A stretch of 64,000 bases of DNA from Asparagopsis taxiformis (taxonomy: Eukaryota; Rhodophyta; Florideophyceae; Bonnemaisoniales; Bonnemaisoniaceae), in assembly GCA_030407315.1 (NCBI GenBank), contig JALQPE010000718.1, positions 1 through 64,000 on the forward strand, given 5' to 3'. This document shows positions 1-11,800 of this stretch, one piece after another; within the stretch, counting starts at the first letter, position 1; each line of letters starts with the position of its first letter. A program made the position numbers and the translations under genes. The notes beneath the pieces are model-generated. The model did not search any database and was not told the DNA's origin. It saw nothing but the letters and a program-made list of their open reading frames with translations.

Positions 1-1040
1 ATTAATCACAGAACGCTCTCTACTGTTCACCATTTCGATGTTCACTGTTCTCAGAACTTCTCAGGCTCTTCTAGGTACGGTCCGTGATGTTCCAGGTTCA
101 GACTTTCTTACTTCGGCAGAACAGTCTACACCGCTCTCCCTCGGCTCCTCAAAACAGCGTTCTGGGAATTGTCCGCGGGTTTCCTGAATACACTTCTTAG
201 TATTCCTCTGCCGGTATGTGCTGTTCCTGGCTATATACTTCTTCATCTCCGGGAACAGTCTCTACTGAACCTCTCTACACTTATCACTGTTCATGGAACA
301 TCACTCATCGTCTCTATGTTGCTCCTTTGGTATTCGAAGAACAGTCTGTGATGATCCATGCCGTCTTTTCTGCTCTTCCGAGGACAGTATATGGTGTCCT
401 TGTTAGTTGGATTCATTGTTCCCAGGCCTTTCAACAGTGTTCCTGGTTTCTATGCATACTGGCCCGGATCAATCTTCGGTGATCCCAGTTTCCATCTATA
501 CCACTTCAGGGACTGTCTTTGCTGTTTTTGTTGCGTTCCATGTCTGCATTCGTATAACAATCGTGTCGTTCCTGTTTCCAAGTTCACTGTTCCACGAACG
601 CTATGTTCCGTTTTGCTCCTCTCAATACATTGCTCCACAGAACGGTTGTTATGTTCGCAGTTTCGATATTACGTCAGACTACACCGTTCATGTGGTGTCG
701 TTTGTATAGTTCCTGGAGTATTCGAAGCTGTTCCGGGTACTCAACCACACTGTTCCCAGAACAATGATTACTGTCCCAGTATGTAAACATAGTGTTCTTA
801 GAACAGTAGGATTACTGTCCCAGGATGTAAACATAGTGTTCTTAGAACAGTATGATTGGTTACTGGCTGTCCAATACAGCACTCTCAGGAACGGTCTTCA
901 TCGTTTCTCATGTTTGAAATATCGTTCTGGACATTGTCCGTACTGTTCTCAGTTTTAAATATATGTTCTCTGAACAGTGCTCTTCTTGTTCCATGAACAG
1001 TGTTTGGTGACACAATAAAACACTGTTTCACTGTTCTCAG
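1..1040. repeat. Field of degenerate CTGTTC/GAACAG dyads
   Basis: The sequence holds many imperfect copies of a short dyad made of CTGTTC and GAACAG half-sites around a 1-3 base centre. Clear copies are GTTCTCAGAAC at 47-57 and GTTCTTAGAAC at 794-804 and 838-848. The last two lie in a 44-bp direct duplication (770-813 and 814-857). Many other half-sites (TGTTCC, GGAACAG) are scattered between. Reading frames here are short and mutually overlapping, with no recognisable protein. The field ends where similarity to the methyltransferase-SET gene begins, so it occupies the place where that gene's ParB-like 5' end should be. Confidence 0.7.
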
Positions 1041-1050
1041 CGCATTTCGT

Positions 1051-4000
1051 GCCTTCCTAGTGTCTCAGAGACGAGTACTGGGTCCAAACGGAAAGGACAA
1101 GTACGCTCATATTTCGTCTGTGAGGATGGCTGATGTGTTGGGCTGGATCAAATCCTGCGATCCAAGCGGCCAAATTGCTTCAAGCCTGAGTGGTAAACCG
1201 CAGTACAGCTCATGCATGTCTATCCTGGCTGTGCTTCGGCCGTATCACCGAGCAGAAGATTCGAGCTCTATTGATTTGCGTCTGTGGCAAATGTTTTGTC
1301 ATGCATGGGGACTCAATGCAGAGATGGGTGATTCTCCGAGGATGGTTGAGTTTCCGAAACAGGTGGGGGTGACTAGTTCTCGTGCCGTCGAAATGTTTGG
1401 CAAGACACCCCGCGGAGAATTGTCCTCTCCACTGAACCGCGAACTGCTTTCGAGCAGGTACTTTCTGGACGGCGCTACATCCGACATGCAAGATTCTTTG
1501 CAGGCTAGCCAGAAGCGGTTCAGGAGGCTGATGGTTATGATGTGCCAGTGTATCTTGGCTATTCGCAGTAAGGAGATGGGCAGTGTGCCATCTAGGCGGG
1601 CCAGAGCCACATCCGGGGCCATGGTGGTGGTGGAATGGTTGGAATTGCAACATCCAGTGCGCAAGCCAACCAGCTTGGATTTGTTGTCGACCGTGTGTTA
1701 GCTGCGTGGGATACCGGGGCAAGAGTGTTGGGGTATGAGGATGTTGAATCGATGTGCTGGCCGTTCATGGTATTCGATCCTGCGAGCCTTTGCTCCAGGT
1801 CACTCCAGAATCGGTCTGATGGCTGCGCGGTCGAGGAGCATCGGAAAAACCTGACCATTGTCCCGAAAACTGTAGACAGTGAAAACGGGTTCTGTGCCGA
1901 CCTTCCAGTGGCTGTGGATGCAAGGCTGCGATCATTGACAAGCGCCTTCCTGCTGTCGATACGCCAATGTGTCACTGAGGTGAATGTGTTCACCGAGCGT
2001 GGTCAGCTGATGCAGAGACTTCGAGCCTTGCTTTTCGACACTCCTGACAAGTTCGGCTTGAACTCGTTCATGCGAGCCAAGTTGAACACGTCTCATGCCC
2101 TGGATGGTCAGAGGAGGCTGAAGGCTTGGTTATTGCGAACCCGAGAGCAACGAAAGCTTCCTCTGACCATGGATGAGTTGCACAGTCTTGAGGATACGCC
2201 CGAGCCTGGCATCCTTGAAGGTGCACCTGCGCAGATGGAAATATCCGCAGCAGTGCCAAACAATGGCACCGAGGATATAGAAGAGGATAGTCTGGAGCCA
2301 CAGAGGAAGAAGGTTAGGCTGGAGCGCGGTGGTGGAGAGGACGATAATGCGGCGGTTGCTAGCGAAACAAGAGAAGGTGCGGCCGAGGATGACGCTATGG
2401 AGGTTGACACTGTATCGCCTACAGAAGCATCGCTCGTTGACGTCGGAAAGGAAACCAAGCCAGAATATGTCACCAAGCTGGAAGCTGTGATGGGGCGTTA
2501 CATTCACACTGTGAATTGTGACGCCACTGATGTAGCCAAAGAGGTGGAGGACAAAATTAGTTTCCTGGAAGATGGCGTGTTGAAGGACAGTGTTCAGCTT
2601 GTGCTCACTGATCCTCCATTCAACACGAGGCGGGAAGGCGGCAGAGAAAACTCGGAGTACGATATTCTGGAGCCGGAAGAGTTGGCGAGTGTTGCGTGTG
2701 AAATAGTTCGAGTTCTTCGGCCTGGCGGTCATGCTCTGATCTATTCCAGCGTGCGCCAACTCGTGGCATGGATGGATGCAATCAGAAATGCCGAGCCTGG
2801 CAAGATGATTGTGGACAGTGTTCCAGTCGTGCTATCTCGCCGACCACACAGCTTTACGTCCAATCCATCGACGAAAACGTGCACACTGCATAATATGCAC
2901 GATTTCGTTATCCATGCGTATAAGCGGGGGAAGGGTATGGCTGCGTACGATATGGTGGATTACAGGTTGCACAATCCGGACATATCGAGGCACCCTGGGT
3001 TCACCAACGCGATTGACAACGTTCCGAGGTTGTCGGCTGGTGAAGCTCAATACGATGGGCAGAACAACCGACTGCGCCATGAGCAGAAGGCGTTGACCAC
3101 TCTTCGTGAGCTTCTGGAACGATTTTCGAAGCAGAACGATATCGTGATGGATTTCTTCTCGGGAACATACAGCACAGCCATAGCGTGTATGACGTTGAGG
3201 GATGGTACGTATCGTCGGTTCATTGGGTGTGAGAAGGAAAAAAGGTGCCACGATGCATCGCAGGAGTGGATACTGCATGCTTTCGTCAGTGAGGTGAAAG
3301 CCGGCGATATGGGGGGATCTTGCAGCGTGAGGTGGAGAGTATTCTTGGGGACGAGTCGGTACCGGTCACAGGAAAAGCTCCAAGGCTTCGTCAGAAGCAC
3401 ATCTTAGATGCACCAGAAGGTTTACCTGCTGTGACAGCATTGCCGAACCATCTGCTTGTGTTCGTTGCGTCAATGAAGAAGGACGGGTCTATGCTTCACA
3501 GATTGAGCGGGGTGCCTATGGACCAGTGGCCGGCCGAGGACATGCACTCGTTTTGGAGCATAGACCCGGACGCGATTCTGGCTGCTGATGCCGCATTCTA
3601 CGGTGTCTATGTTTCGCAATCGGAGGTAAGAGGTGGTGGGTTTGGCGTATTCGCGGCGAAGAAACTGAAGAAGGGGACGGTCATTGGCTGGTACAACGGG
3701 ACGATTTTCTATGCGAAGATTCGAGACTCAGAACCGCAGAGATCAGTGATGTACGCCGGAAGGATTTGGGTGCACAGGAGAGTGTAGTCCTGGAGGTTCC
3801 AGGACTACAACATGGAATTGGAAACCACGTACATAGGGAGGAGTGCACCTGTTCGGAAGGTCTGGCTCGTTCCAGCGGTCTATAATTGTACCAGCTACCT
3901 CAATGATTGTCGGGTCATTGACGGAACGGAGAAAGCGACCGAGGTGAGTCGAACACAGTCAGCCGAGTTTCGACAAGGCGATGCCATAGACAAACCGGAC

Positions 4001-4114
4001 TTTGCTTCAAATATCAAGAATCCCCATGCTGTCAAGGTCGTTCTGACCAGAGACGTTGAAGCTGATGAGGAGATATTTGCTGACTATGGTAGAAAATATT
4101 GCCCAGCTAACTGA
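1051..4114 (+). pseudogene. Decayed methyltransferase-SET 'writer', 5' truncated
   Basis: This is a broken relative of the intact protein at 24751-28260. Similarity starts in the helical region after the ParB-like domain (PQYSSCMSILAVLRPY matches PQYESCLSILRVLRPY), so the ParB-like part is missing. The beta-order methyltransferase core is present: motif IV LTDPPFNTRR near 2608-2637, then the AdoMet-binding FSGTYSTAIACM near 3155-3190. SET remnants follow (GGFGVFAAKKLKKGTVIGWYNG near 3635-3700, SYLNDCRVIDG near 3890-3925, DEEIFADYG near 4066-4092). Reading shifts frame at about 1600-1660 and again near a run of six G at about 3310. There is an in-frame TAG at 3785-3787 inside a short duplicated stretch (GGAGGTTCCAGG area), after which the frame resumes. 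At least three lesions plus truncation make it non-functional as read. Homopolymer sequencing error could explain the G-run lesion only. Confidence 0.85.
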
Positions 4115-4420
4115 GCTACTTTGATAGATTTGAGTAAACACGCATTGGCAGAGACAATAGACTGTGCATCATCTTGCAAGAGCGCTAGATATTATAGACT
4201 AGACTACAACAATCGTGACATGACTGCAGGAAGGCATCTGCGGCCTGGAGTGCAAACTATCTACTTTTCTACTGCTATACCTATGGATACGAAAAGAAGA
4301 GAAACTAGAAAGATGTGAGTGAGAAATTGTGTAGCAACGCAGCATGTAGAACACCAGTAAGAGAGCGATGTAGGAGAAGCAGTCACCCCATTACAGTGCG
4401 GGCCGTTTACCGGAGATGCT
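4115..4420. other. Spacer with no recognised gene
   Basis: This is a short AT-leaning spacer between the dead writer and the foldback repeat. The longest open frame (about 65 codons) has no recognisable feature. I see no RNA gene or promoter I can defend. Confidence 0.4.
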
Positions 4421-4673
4421 GACAGCAAAGTCATCGTTACGATGACTTTGCTGTAAGAAAGCAAATCATTACAGCGGCCACAATTTTTTTACCCGGTAAA
4501 AATTCTTGCTGATTTTTGCCGGGTAAAAATTCTTCGGCCACTGCAAGGAAACGGTTCCTTACAGCAAATCATTACAGCGGCCACAATTTTTTTACCCGGT
4601 AAAGAAATCGTGGCTGCTGTAATGTTTTCTTTTCTTACAGCAAAGTCATCGTAACGATGATTTTGCTGTAAGG
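4421..4673. repeat. Foldback repeat with terminal hairpins and a TACCSGGTA core
   Basis: The unit has near-symmetric structure. At each end is a 33-bp hairpin-type palindrome whose left arm is ACAGCAAAGTCATCG and whose right arm mirrors it. Inside are mirrored ACAGCGGCCA segments, and at the centre are TTTACCCGGTAAA and TTGCCGGGTAAAA dyads. Related copies lie at 61817-61969 and 62572-62750. The flank at about 4674-4760, containing CTTCGGCTGTAAGC and TTTCGTCC, reappears inverted at about 62490-62570, so the whole neighbourhood is a repeated element. Each large copy lies just 3' of, or next to, a dioxygenase gene fragment. No coding capacity is seen. Confidence 0.8.
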
Positions 4674-5119
4674 AACCCTGGTAAACAGCTTCGGCTGTAA
4701 GCAGCAGGGGGTTTCGTCCTTCTCCCATCGTGGTAAAGGTGAGAAGCGAAGTGTGAAGTCGGGTAAATTGCTCAGCAAAGGTCTGTACGGCTGTGAGCAC
4801 CTCTCAGGAGTATTTTACCTCACGTGGTCTCTGTTCAGTGTATACCCTGTATATGTATAGGTAGCCTAGTGTAGGTGGGAAGATAGACGAAAATTCTACC
4901 AAGAATTTATCACGGTGACGGCTCTCGTACTCGAAATCTGCGCGTTGTCAAGGGTTGAAACTAGTCTCCCCCTACGGGCTAGCTAGTAAAATTATACAAC
5001 GTTGTAGACTAATATTAAAAAGTAGCAAGCAATCTGCTGAGTAGCACTAAACTATGAGATGAAGGCCAGATGTATAGATGAAAATTGAAAAGTGAGCTAA
5101 GGTAACAATGTTGAGATGA
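4674..5119. other. Spacer, partly repeat flank
   Basis: The first about 90 bp belong to the flank of the foldback element, shared in inverted orientation with about 62490-62570. The rest is AT-rich and holds no recognisable gene. The extreme C-terminal extension of the neighbouring dioxygenase frame reads into its right edge. Confidence 0.4.
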
Positions 5120-5301
5120 GAAAGACAGAACTTTTTAGCAGGGAACAGTAGTATAGGTTTTAATACTTCTGGTGTGCTATCATTGCTCCTATCGTACTTG
5201 TAGTATTCGACGGTGTGGATGTGGTCCGTGAGGACGTCCTTCTCCGTCTTCAAGTAGATGTGGCCGCGCGTGGGCAGGCCATAGACTAACTTCTCGCCTG
5301 C

Positions 5302-5347
5302 AGGAAGATCTCTTCGGCTGAAGCAGGAAGATCTCCTCGGCTGAAGC
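5302..5347. repeat. 23-bp tandem duplication breaking the dioxygenase frame
   Basis: Two adjacent 23-bp copies (5302-5324 and 5325-5347) differ at one base, starting AGGAAGATCTC. The length is not a multiple of three, so the duplication shifts the minus-strand reading frame between the distal His and the Arg strand of the dioxygenase domain. Confidence 0.9.
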
Positions 5348-6293
5348 CGACCCCGTAATGGTAAAGGTCACCGCGACCAACCAATACGGAATAGGGTGGC
5401 ACCCAAAAGGTGAGAGGGGGAACCTTCCACATATCGGCGTCCGGATTGACCAGGCATACATGACTATAAGGGGCAACTACTATAAAGAACCCATCGGCTC
5501 CGCTCGACATCATGAAATATGATGGAGACTTGGTAGGACTTCCAACACTATTCGTCGTTACCTTGAAGTCTGTGTGCCCATCCTGGTCCGCAGCCCCATC
5601 TGCTGTAAGAAGCAGCCGCAATCCTGTCTTCGGGAAGAAGACAGGATCCTCACCCTCCATTCCCAGCTTGACAAAATCCGCACAAACACCAAGAGCAAGC
5701 TCTGCCACCAACTTGTTCTTGTACATCTCCAAATTTTCCTCCTCCAACTTGTCGCACAACTCACGCCGCGGCAGAGTGAGGCGCCCACGACCACCATCCA
5801 TGCGGTCCTTCGCATCACCCACGTTGTGGATGAACTGCCACGGCGAAGGATCGAAGCCGGCTTTGCGAAAGCTGGCGGCTCGTCCTGTGGCTCCCTGTCG
5901 TCATCGTTAGAATCAGACTGCTGGGAGGGTTTTTCAACCTCCTCAACCAGCGGGAACTGCCTAGCGAAGTGTCCGAACAACTCATGCGTCGCATTACCAG
6001 CCGTGGACGATGCCAACAGGCCTTCCATAACAATAACCCCCAAGTTTTCCAACAATGCCTTCTTCACCGCAAAGTACCTGTCCACCACCGTATCCTCAGC
6101 ACCCGGCGATACAGCTGCCTGGAATGCTGCCGCCCTCATTTCCGCCCGAACCGTCTCCACCGTCGTACTTTCCATATAGTACTTCATCCGGCTGCCAGAC
6201 GCAATTGCGCTGGGGAGAACGGCGGCCACATTCTCATCGACGATACTGTCGGGAATGGGATTCTCCTGGGCGTCGTCGAACTGGAGAACCGGC

Positions 6294-6326
6294 GTCTGTG
6301 TTTTCGGAAGTGGACGCGGACGTCCA
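6294..6326 (+). repeat. 33-bp inverted repeat, left copy
   Basis: This begins GTCTGTGTTTTCGG and ends GCGGACGTCCA. Its reverse complement occurs at 57907-57939 with 31 of 33 bases identical. On the minus strand it sits directly upstream of the surviving 3' half of a dioxygenase gene, and CTAGTAC-type repeats follow on its inner side. The other copy directly follows the surviving 5' half of a ParB-type gene. Together they look like the two ends of an insertion. Confidence 0.8.
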
Positions 6327-6600
6327 GTCTCTCTAGTACGGGTCCTAGTCGGCCCCGAGATTTACTAGAACAAATGAACGTCCGCGTCCAAAAAAAAATA
6401 AAAATTTTTTGGATGCGGACGTCCACTTTCTCTAGTACATATGGCGGAATACTAGGGCCCGACATCCACTTTCTCTAGTACATATGGCGGAATACTAGGA
6501 CCCGACATCCACTTTCTCTAGTACGTTTGGCGGAATACTAGGACCCGACATCCACTTTCTCTAGTACATATGGCGGAATACTAGGACCCGACATCCAGTA
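6327..6600. repeat. CTAGTAC/TACTAG repeats with four about 44-bp tandem units
   Basis: About four tandem units of 43-44 bp span roughly 6420-6598. Each carries CTCTAGTACATATGG then GGAATACTAGG, that is CTAGTA and TACTAG facing each other, plus CCGACATCCACTTT. The third unit has a variant centre (GTTTGG). Similar CTAGTA/TACTAG and GGACGTCC motifs occur on the inner side of the matching inverted repeat at 57.7-57.9 kb. No coding content. Confidence 0.8.
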
Positions 6601-6714
6601 TACAATATATCAGCGAAAACCGGGAGGGAAGAAATTACAGCGGATGGTAAATTCAGGGCCCATATCGGACCGTATTTTATTCTCTCATTTAGGAAACTGC
6701 TCGTATACAATACG

Positions 6715-6835
6715 TCTCTCTAGAATAGGGAATACATATCTGGTCAGAATAGGAAATAAATACCCGGTTAGAATAGGAAATAAATACCCGGTTAGAATAG
6801 GAAATACGTATCCAGCCAGAATACAAAATACCTGT
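6715..6835. repeat. Short tandem repeat with AATAGGAAATA units
   Basis: About four units of 21-24 bp are based on AGAATAGGAAATAAATACCC, decaying towards the right. This is simple tandem repetition with no gene. Confidence 0.7.
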
Positions 6836-8241
6836 CAGCATATCGTCGATCACCCATCTCCCTCACTATCGCGTTCTCCCTACCATCCGAACGCCATGCA
6901 CCACCATCCGCACATACTGCAAGAACCCTCACGACCTAGATTACAAAAAATACGCTCCTTCCCAATACCATCCCCGCTTTCCTCGACACCACCCCAGCCC
7001 ATTAAATCATCAAGACATCAAACACGAACATGGTCAGCAAAATCTTACACCACTTGAAACGCACTCTCACTTCTATCGTATGCCCCAAAATATACACATA
7101 CCAGAAACACCTCACAGCTTCATTCCCCATCTTCCTACATCCCTTCTTCACTCTCCTTCAGTCCTGCCGTTCCTGCTTCACCACTCCTGCATCACATACA
7201 CAACATCAGAATCAACCACAACAGTCAGACTCAAAAGCAACGCTTACCACGACAGATATCCTAGAAACTCCCTTACTTACCTCTCCGAGAGGATGACTGA
7301 ATCATCCATCCTACACAAAATACAAACCATGATCCAAAAACCTTGCAATGAATAATCAAAGTCAGCAGTCCATATCTTCGCAAAACAAGTCTTGGTGCTC
7401 AGTAAAACTTACCTTCTGTCATCAACATTCCTGCATCATCTACACAACATCGGAATCAACCACAACAGTCAGACTCAAAACCAACCTTCCATCACAGCAT
7501 ACTTTCAAAACTCGCACACTTACCTTCGCTCCACACAATACACACCATGACTCAATAGGCTTCCAATGAAAAATATCGCATCAACGGAAATAGTCAGACT
7601 CAAAACCAACCTTCCCTCGCTGCTTACTTTCAAAACTCGCACACTTACTTTACCTGTTCCATCCTGCACACAATAAAAACCATAAATCACGTAATCGTGT
7701 AGCCAAGAAAAGTAGTCAGCATTCCGCATCTTCGCACAACCGGTCTGGGCGCCCAATGTGACTTACCTTCCGTCATCACTATTCCTCCATCACCTACGCA
7801 ACATCGGAATCAATCGCAACAGTCAGATTGAAAACCAACGTTTCCCTCGCTACATACCCTGAGAACTCGCAAATGTACCTCTCATCCATCCTACACACAA
7901 TACAAACCATGATCCAAAAACCTTGCAATGAATAATAATCATAGTCAGCAGTCCATATCTTCGCAAAGCACATCTTGGCACTCAATGAAACTTACCTTCC
8001 GTCATCAACATTCCTGCATCATCTACACAACATCGGAATCAACCACAACAGTCAGACTCAAAATCAACCTTCCCTCACAGCATACTTTCAAAACTTCACG
8101 TACCTCTCTTCCATCCTCCGCTCAATACACACCATCAGTCAACAGGCTTCCCATGAAAAATATCGCATCAACGGAAATAGTCAGACTCAAAACCCACGCT
8201 TCCCTCAACGCATACCCTCGAGGGTAGAGGATGGAACGAAG
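6836..8241. repeat. Diverged pyrimidine/adenine-rich repeats, no gene
   Basis: Segments resembling TCCTGCATCATCTACACAAC, ACATCGGAATCAACC and CAGTCAGACTCAAAA recur near 7185, 7425, 7590, 7785, 8010 and 8165 at uneven spacing, with short insertions between them. The strand is strongly depleted in G. Open frames exist because stop codons are rare in this composition, and none resembles a protein. Confidence 0.65.
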
Positions 8242-8279
8242 GTACGTGCGCGAATCTTGATCAAGATTCGCGCACGTAC
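8242..8279. repeat. Perfect 38-bp palindrome
   Basis: The left arm GTACGTGCGCGAATCTTGA is followed with no loop by its exact reverse complement. It sits at the junction between the degenerate repeats on the left and the spacer leading to the Plavaka-like transposase on the right. It could be an element terminus, a protein-binding dyad or a cruciform-prone site, and the sequence does not say which. Confidence 0.9.
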
Positions 8280-8876
8280 AAAGCAAAGTCGGTCAAAGAA
8301 GATCAGTCGGTGATGAGGGCGGAGTGGAGCCTGCGGCGTCGACCGGACAGCTTTCTGCGTCCGCTTAAGTCTTGCTGTGCATACTCGAAATCATCGCCGG
8401 CAGTGAGATTGAGTATGGCCCAAGCCATGGTCTCTGATTCCCCGAACAAAGAGATCCGGATCGAGAACAACGAATATAAACATATAATCATATATATGAG
8501 AATCCATTTGCTTTCCTTACATGATCTGTGGCATATCCGCTGTAAAGCACATTCAGATTCCACGAAGTTTGGAAATAAAAAAGTTTATTATTACAAATGA
8601 ATTAATTGAAAATTCATCTCCCAGGGCAGTCGTTCGTCCTTCCATGCACACGTTGCCAGCACGCAATGTGATGTAACAGTTGGAAATGATTGAACTCTCG
8701 GTTAAATTCCACCGTTGGGATGTCAGCTGGAGTGAGCACAAAACTACTACCCAAAAAACTACGAACACGTTACATTCCAAGTCTCGAAAGCACCACAAAA
8801 ATAAAATTGGTCGCATCTGGACGGCACAGTCTCCCCTGTTCAGCTCGCAATCCTCCCTTTTGCGTCAAAACTCGAC
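8280..8876. other. Spacer upstream of the transposase; no gene recognised
   Basis: AT-rich in the middle (about 8460-8640). It presumably contains the promoter and 5' leader of the transposase gene at 8877, but I see no TATA-type or other element I can defend. Confidence 0.4.
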
Positions 8877-11800
8877 ATGGAATGCAAGTATGAAGGGTGC
8901 TTCTACTACTGCGTAGATGCTTATGCGCTCGCGCTGCATGAGCGAACGTGTCGCTACCGTTTCAACCCCTCTCCCCAACATTTCAACAACGCTCGTGTCC
9001 CTGCCGTCACCCATGAGCCTGCTCGAAACGGCGACCATGATTCCCCGCAACCCAGCTCCCCAGACCCAGAATCTGGTCGTGCTTCCTCCAGCGACTCACC
9101 CTGTGACGCTTCACTGCCACCAACCTCAACCCCCTCCCGCGCAGACCTCCTCGTGCAATCCCTCGCCGCCAGTCTCACAACCCTCGAGTACAAGGCCGGC
9201 GCTGGCCGCGTGAGCGAAGTCATCACCATCCTACAAGACCCCGCATTCTCCCTAGAAAAGTTCAACAGCGCCGTTCGCACCGTAGAAGAATGTCGCCACG
9301 TTACCGCTTCCATGGTCGAAACACATTTCCGCACCGAAGGTTACAAGAGCCACATCATTCCAGACAAAACTGGTAAGTACTCGGCACAGCTGTACCTCCG
9401 CGACCCAGTCGACATGCTCCGCAGGCAGTTAGCACTGGCTAACGACCAAAATACTCTCTTCCACCCCTCCCCACAGACCGCCCCAGACGGCACCGCAATA
9501 TTTTCTCATCCCCTACACACAGAATTCGCGAAAACGCTGCACCAGGTTACTAGACAGCGCGTGCAGCTCTCGGAAGATCCACAGGTCGTATGGGCAGAGG
9601 AAAATGATCCCACCGCTTCCTCCTTTGCCGGCCTCCTCCAAGTGTACTCCGACAAGAGCAGCACAAGCCTCAAGAGCTCCGCAATCGTCGCATACCCCAT
9701 ACACGTCACACTGCTCAACTTCTCCGCCCCCCTCCGTCGCCACTGCATCCGTACCGGCCTCACCATCGTCGGGTATCTTCCGTACATTGTTAACCCTTCG
9801 TCCAACGCCTTGTTCGGTGATGAAATGCCGACAACCTCTAGTTCTGCTAGTCGCGCTCGCAAAATTGATATTCTTCATAAAGCACTCGAAAAAGTGTTTT
9901 CGTCCCTATCCACCGCGTTCTCTTCCGGGTTCCCCTGCACAGACTCCACTGCAACTGCCCGCCAATGCTTTCCCATCCTAGCCAATTATTGCTGCGACTT
10001 TCCAGAGGCCAAAGAGCTGTCATGCACTCGCAACAGCACTACCACCACACATCCCTGCCACCGCTGCTACATCCCCGCCACTCAACTTGAATCCAGCGCG
10101 CCACACCAGCCCCGCTCCCTCGATGATACACGCTCTGCACGCCAAGAGAGCGCTCAGGAGCATACAACTGCTCCGCTCGAAGCTCTCTCCCTCCTCGAAC
10201 AACACTCTGTCCTCGAATCGACCGCTCTTTTACCCACCAACAGTCCCCTAGACCCCTACAACATTTTCTCCTTCGAGCCTCTGCACAATCTCCACCTCGG
10301 CATCTCAAAGCTCATCAAACAGTGCATTGTCCACCGCCTCAGCTCCCCAGACCTCACCACCACTGCCTCCCATTCCGGGACACCTCGCACCTTCAAGAAG
10401 GTGAAAAAATCCATCCTCGCCGGCTCAAACAGCATTCTGTCCGCTATCGAACGCGACTACTACATCACCGGTCTTCATGTCGACTTCTCCAAGGGTGAGA
10501 AGGGCACCAATTTGAACGGCCTCTTCACGGAGGACGGCATACGCGGCATGCTCGCAGCCAAAGACTATCACCATGTCGACATGGTGTTCCCTTTCATCGC
10601 AGCATTCATTGACACATGCTGTGACGAAGTAGATACAGCCCCCCTCACTTCCATCTGCACGCAATACTCTGACCTCGTCGCATGGGTCATGAAACGCGGT
10701 CGCATCAAGCACTGGACTGCCGCCGAACTAGAAAGCCTCCAAAACTCCATTTCCTATTTCAAACAATCAATGCTCTCCACCCTCGGCCCATTCCACACCA
10801 CAGGTCTCAAAACTTTCAAGTTCCATCTTCTAGACCATCTTCCCGGTGACTTGCAGAGATATGGCGCCCTGGAACACATTGATGCAGGCCCCTACGAACA
10901 CTCGCATCTTCTGTTCAAACAGAGTTATAGGAAAACCTCTCGAAGGCGCTCCACAGCCATGGAAGAGACTATTCGCCACATGGAATTCTCCTTGGCCACT
11001 CCAACTGGTCATACCCCATCGAACACATTGGGAAACGCACGCATGATATCGCCCACAGACGGTGCAGTACTCGTTCGCGACGGATTCACCGTTGCACTGC
11101 ACGACTTTGCCTCCCTGCTGCCCGATGCAACCCTCCTCGTTGCAGATATCGACGGACAGCCCGATCCTGCCACTCTTTTGCCTCTGCACAACTCCTCGTT
11201 CCCGTCTGGCACCATAACGCTATTCCAGCAACTCGGTGACACAGCTGCACAAGCGTTCCTCACCCTCGCTAGACTGCGCGCCACGGCAGAAGGCCCTCCA
11301 ATACATGACATGGACATTTCCGTCACCGTGGTAAAGTCCGCCTACGTCATGGGAGGGTACGTCCCAGATGCCGACGACTTTGACCCGCACAGTGGCATGC
11401 TTCGCCCCACAAACGTGTCGAGGCACAAGCAGCAGCGCGTCTTTGCAACTTCATCGTTCGGCCCCGCAAAGAGATCGCAGTACTCCTTTGTCGTCATCTC
11501 CGGAACTGCCGATGACTACAGAACCATATGGGTAGGGCGCGTCCTGGCACTGGTACGCCTGCAGTCTCCAAACCTGTTTCAACCTGTAGAACTCGCTTTC
11601 GTTCAGTATATGACCTGCTTTGCCCCAAAAACCGCTGTGGAAAAATCACTTGGGTGCATTTGTTTAAAGTGGTCCACATGGGACCCGGACAACGGATCCG
11701 TTGACAGCAATGACACTGCATCCCACAGTGCAGGTGGTCCTTGGTTTGACCTCATTCCTGCATCTACTATATCTGGCACCGTGCACATCGTACGAAGTAA

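Larger units (their letters stand above)
5120..6326 (-). pseudogene. 3' half of a ParB-dioxygenase 'eraser' (2OG/Fe(II) domain)
   Basis: Reading leftward from 6326, the frame shows the segment found just before the dioxygenase domain in intact relatives (DAQENPIPDSIVDENV matches DEQENPLPDRVVDERI in the 32.6-kb gene). The dioxygenase domain follows: FPKTGLRLLLTADGA, the iron-binding HxD in DQDGHTDF, SYFMMSSGADGF, PYSHVCLV, the distal His in GDLYHYGVGF, and the Arg strand in YGLPTRGHIYLKT. The HxD...H...R order is that of 2-oxoglutarate/Fe(II) oxygenases. The frame shifts near 5800, and a 23-bp tandem duplication (5302-5347) shifts it again between the distal His and the Arg strand. The ParB-like 5' half is absent here. 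A matching 5' half, truncated at the equivalent residue, lies at 57938-61584 on the same strand. Confidence 0.85.

Noticed and set aside
1000..4114. Introns rather than frameshifts in the first writer
   Set aside because: Homology continues without gaps across the breaks, one break coincides with a G-run and another with a short duplication, and the intact paralogue has no intron there.
6840..8230. Short open frames of 60-110 codons as small secreted proteins
   Set aside because: They arise from G-poor repeated sequence in overlapping frames and share no consistent start or signal peptide.
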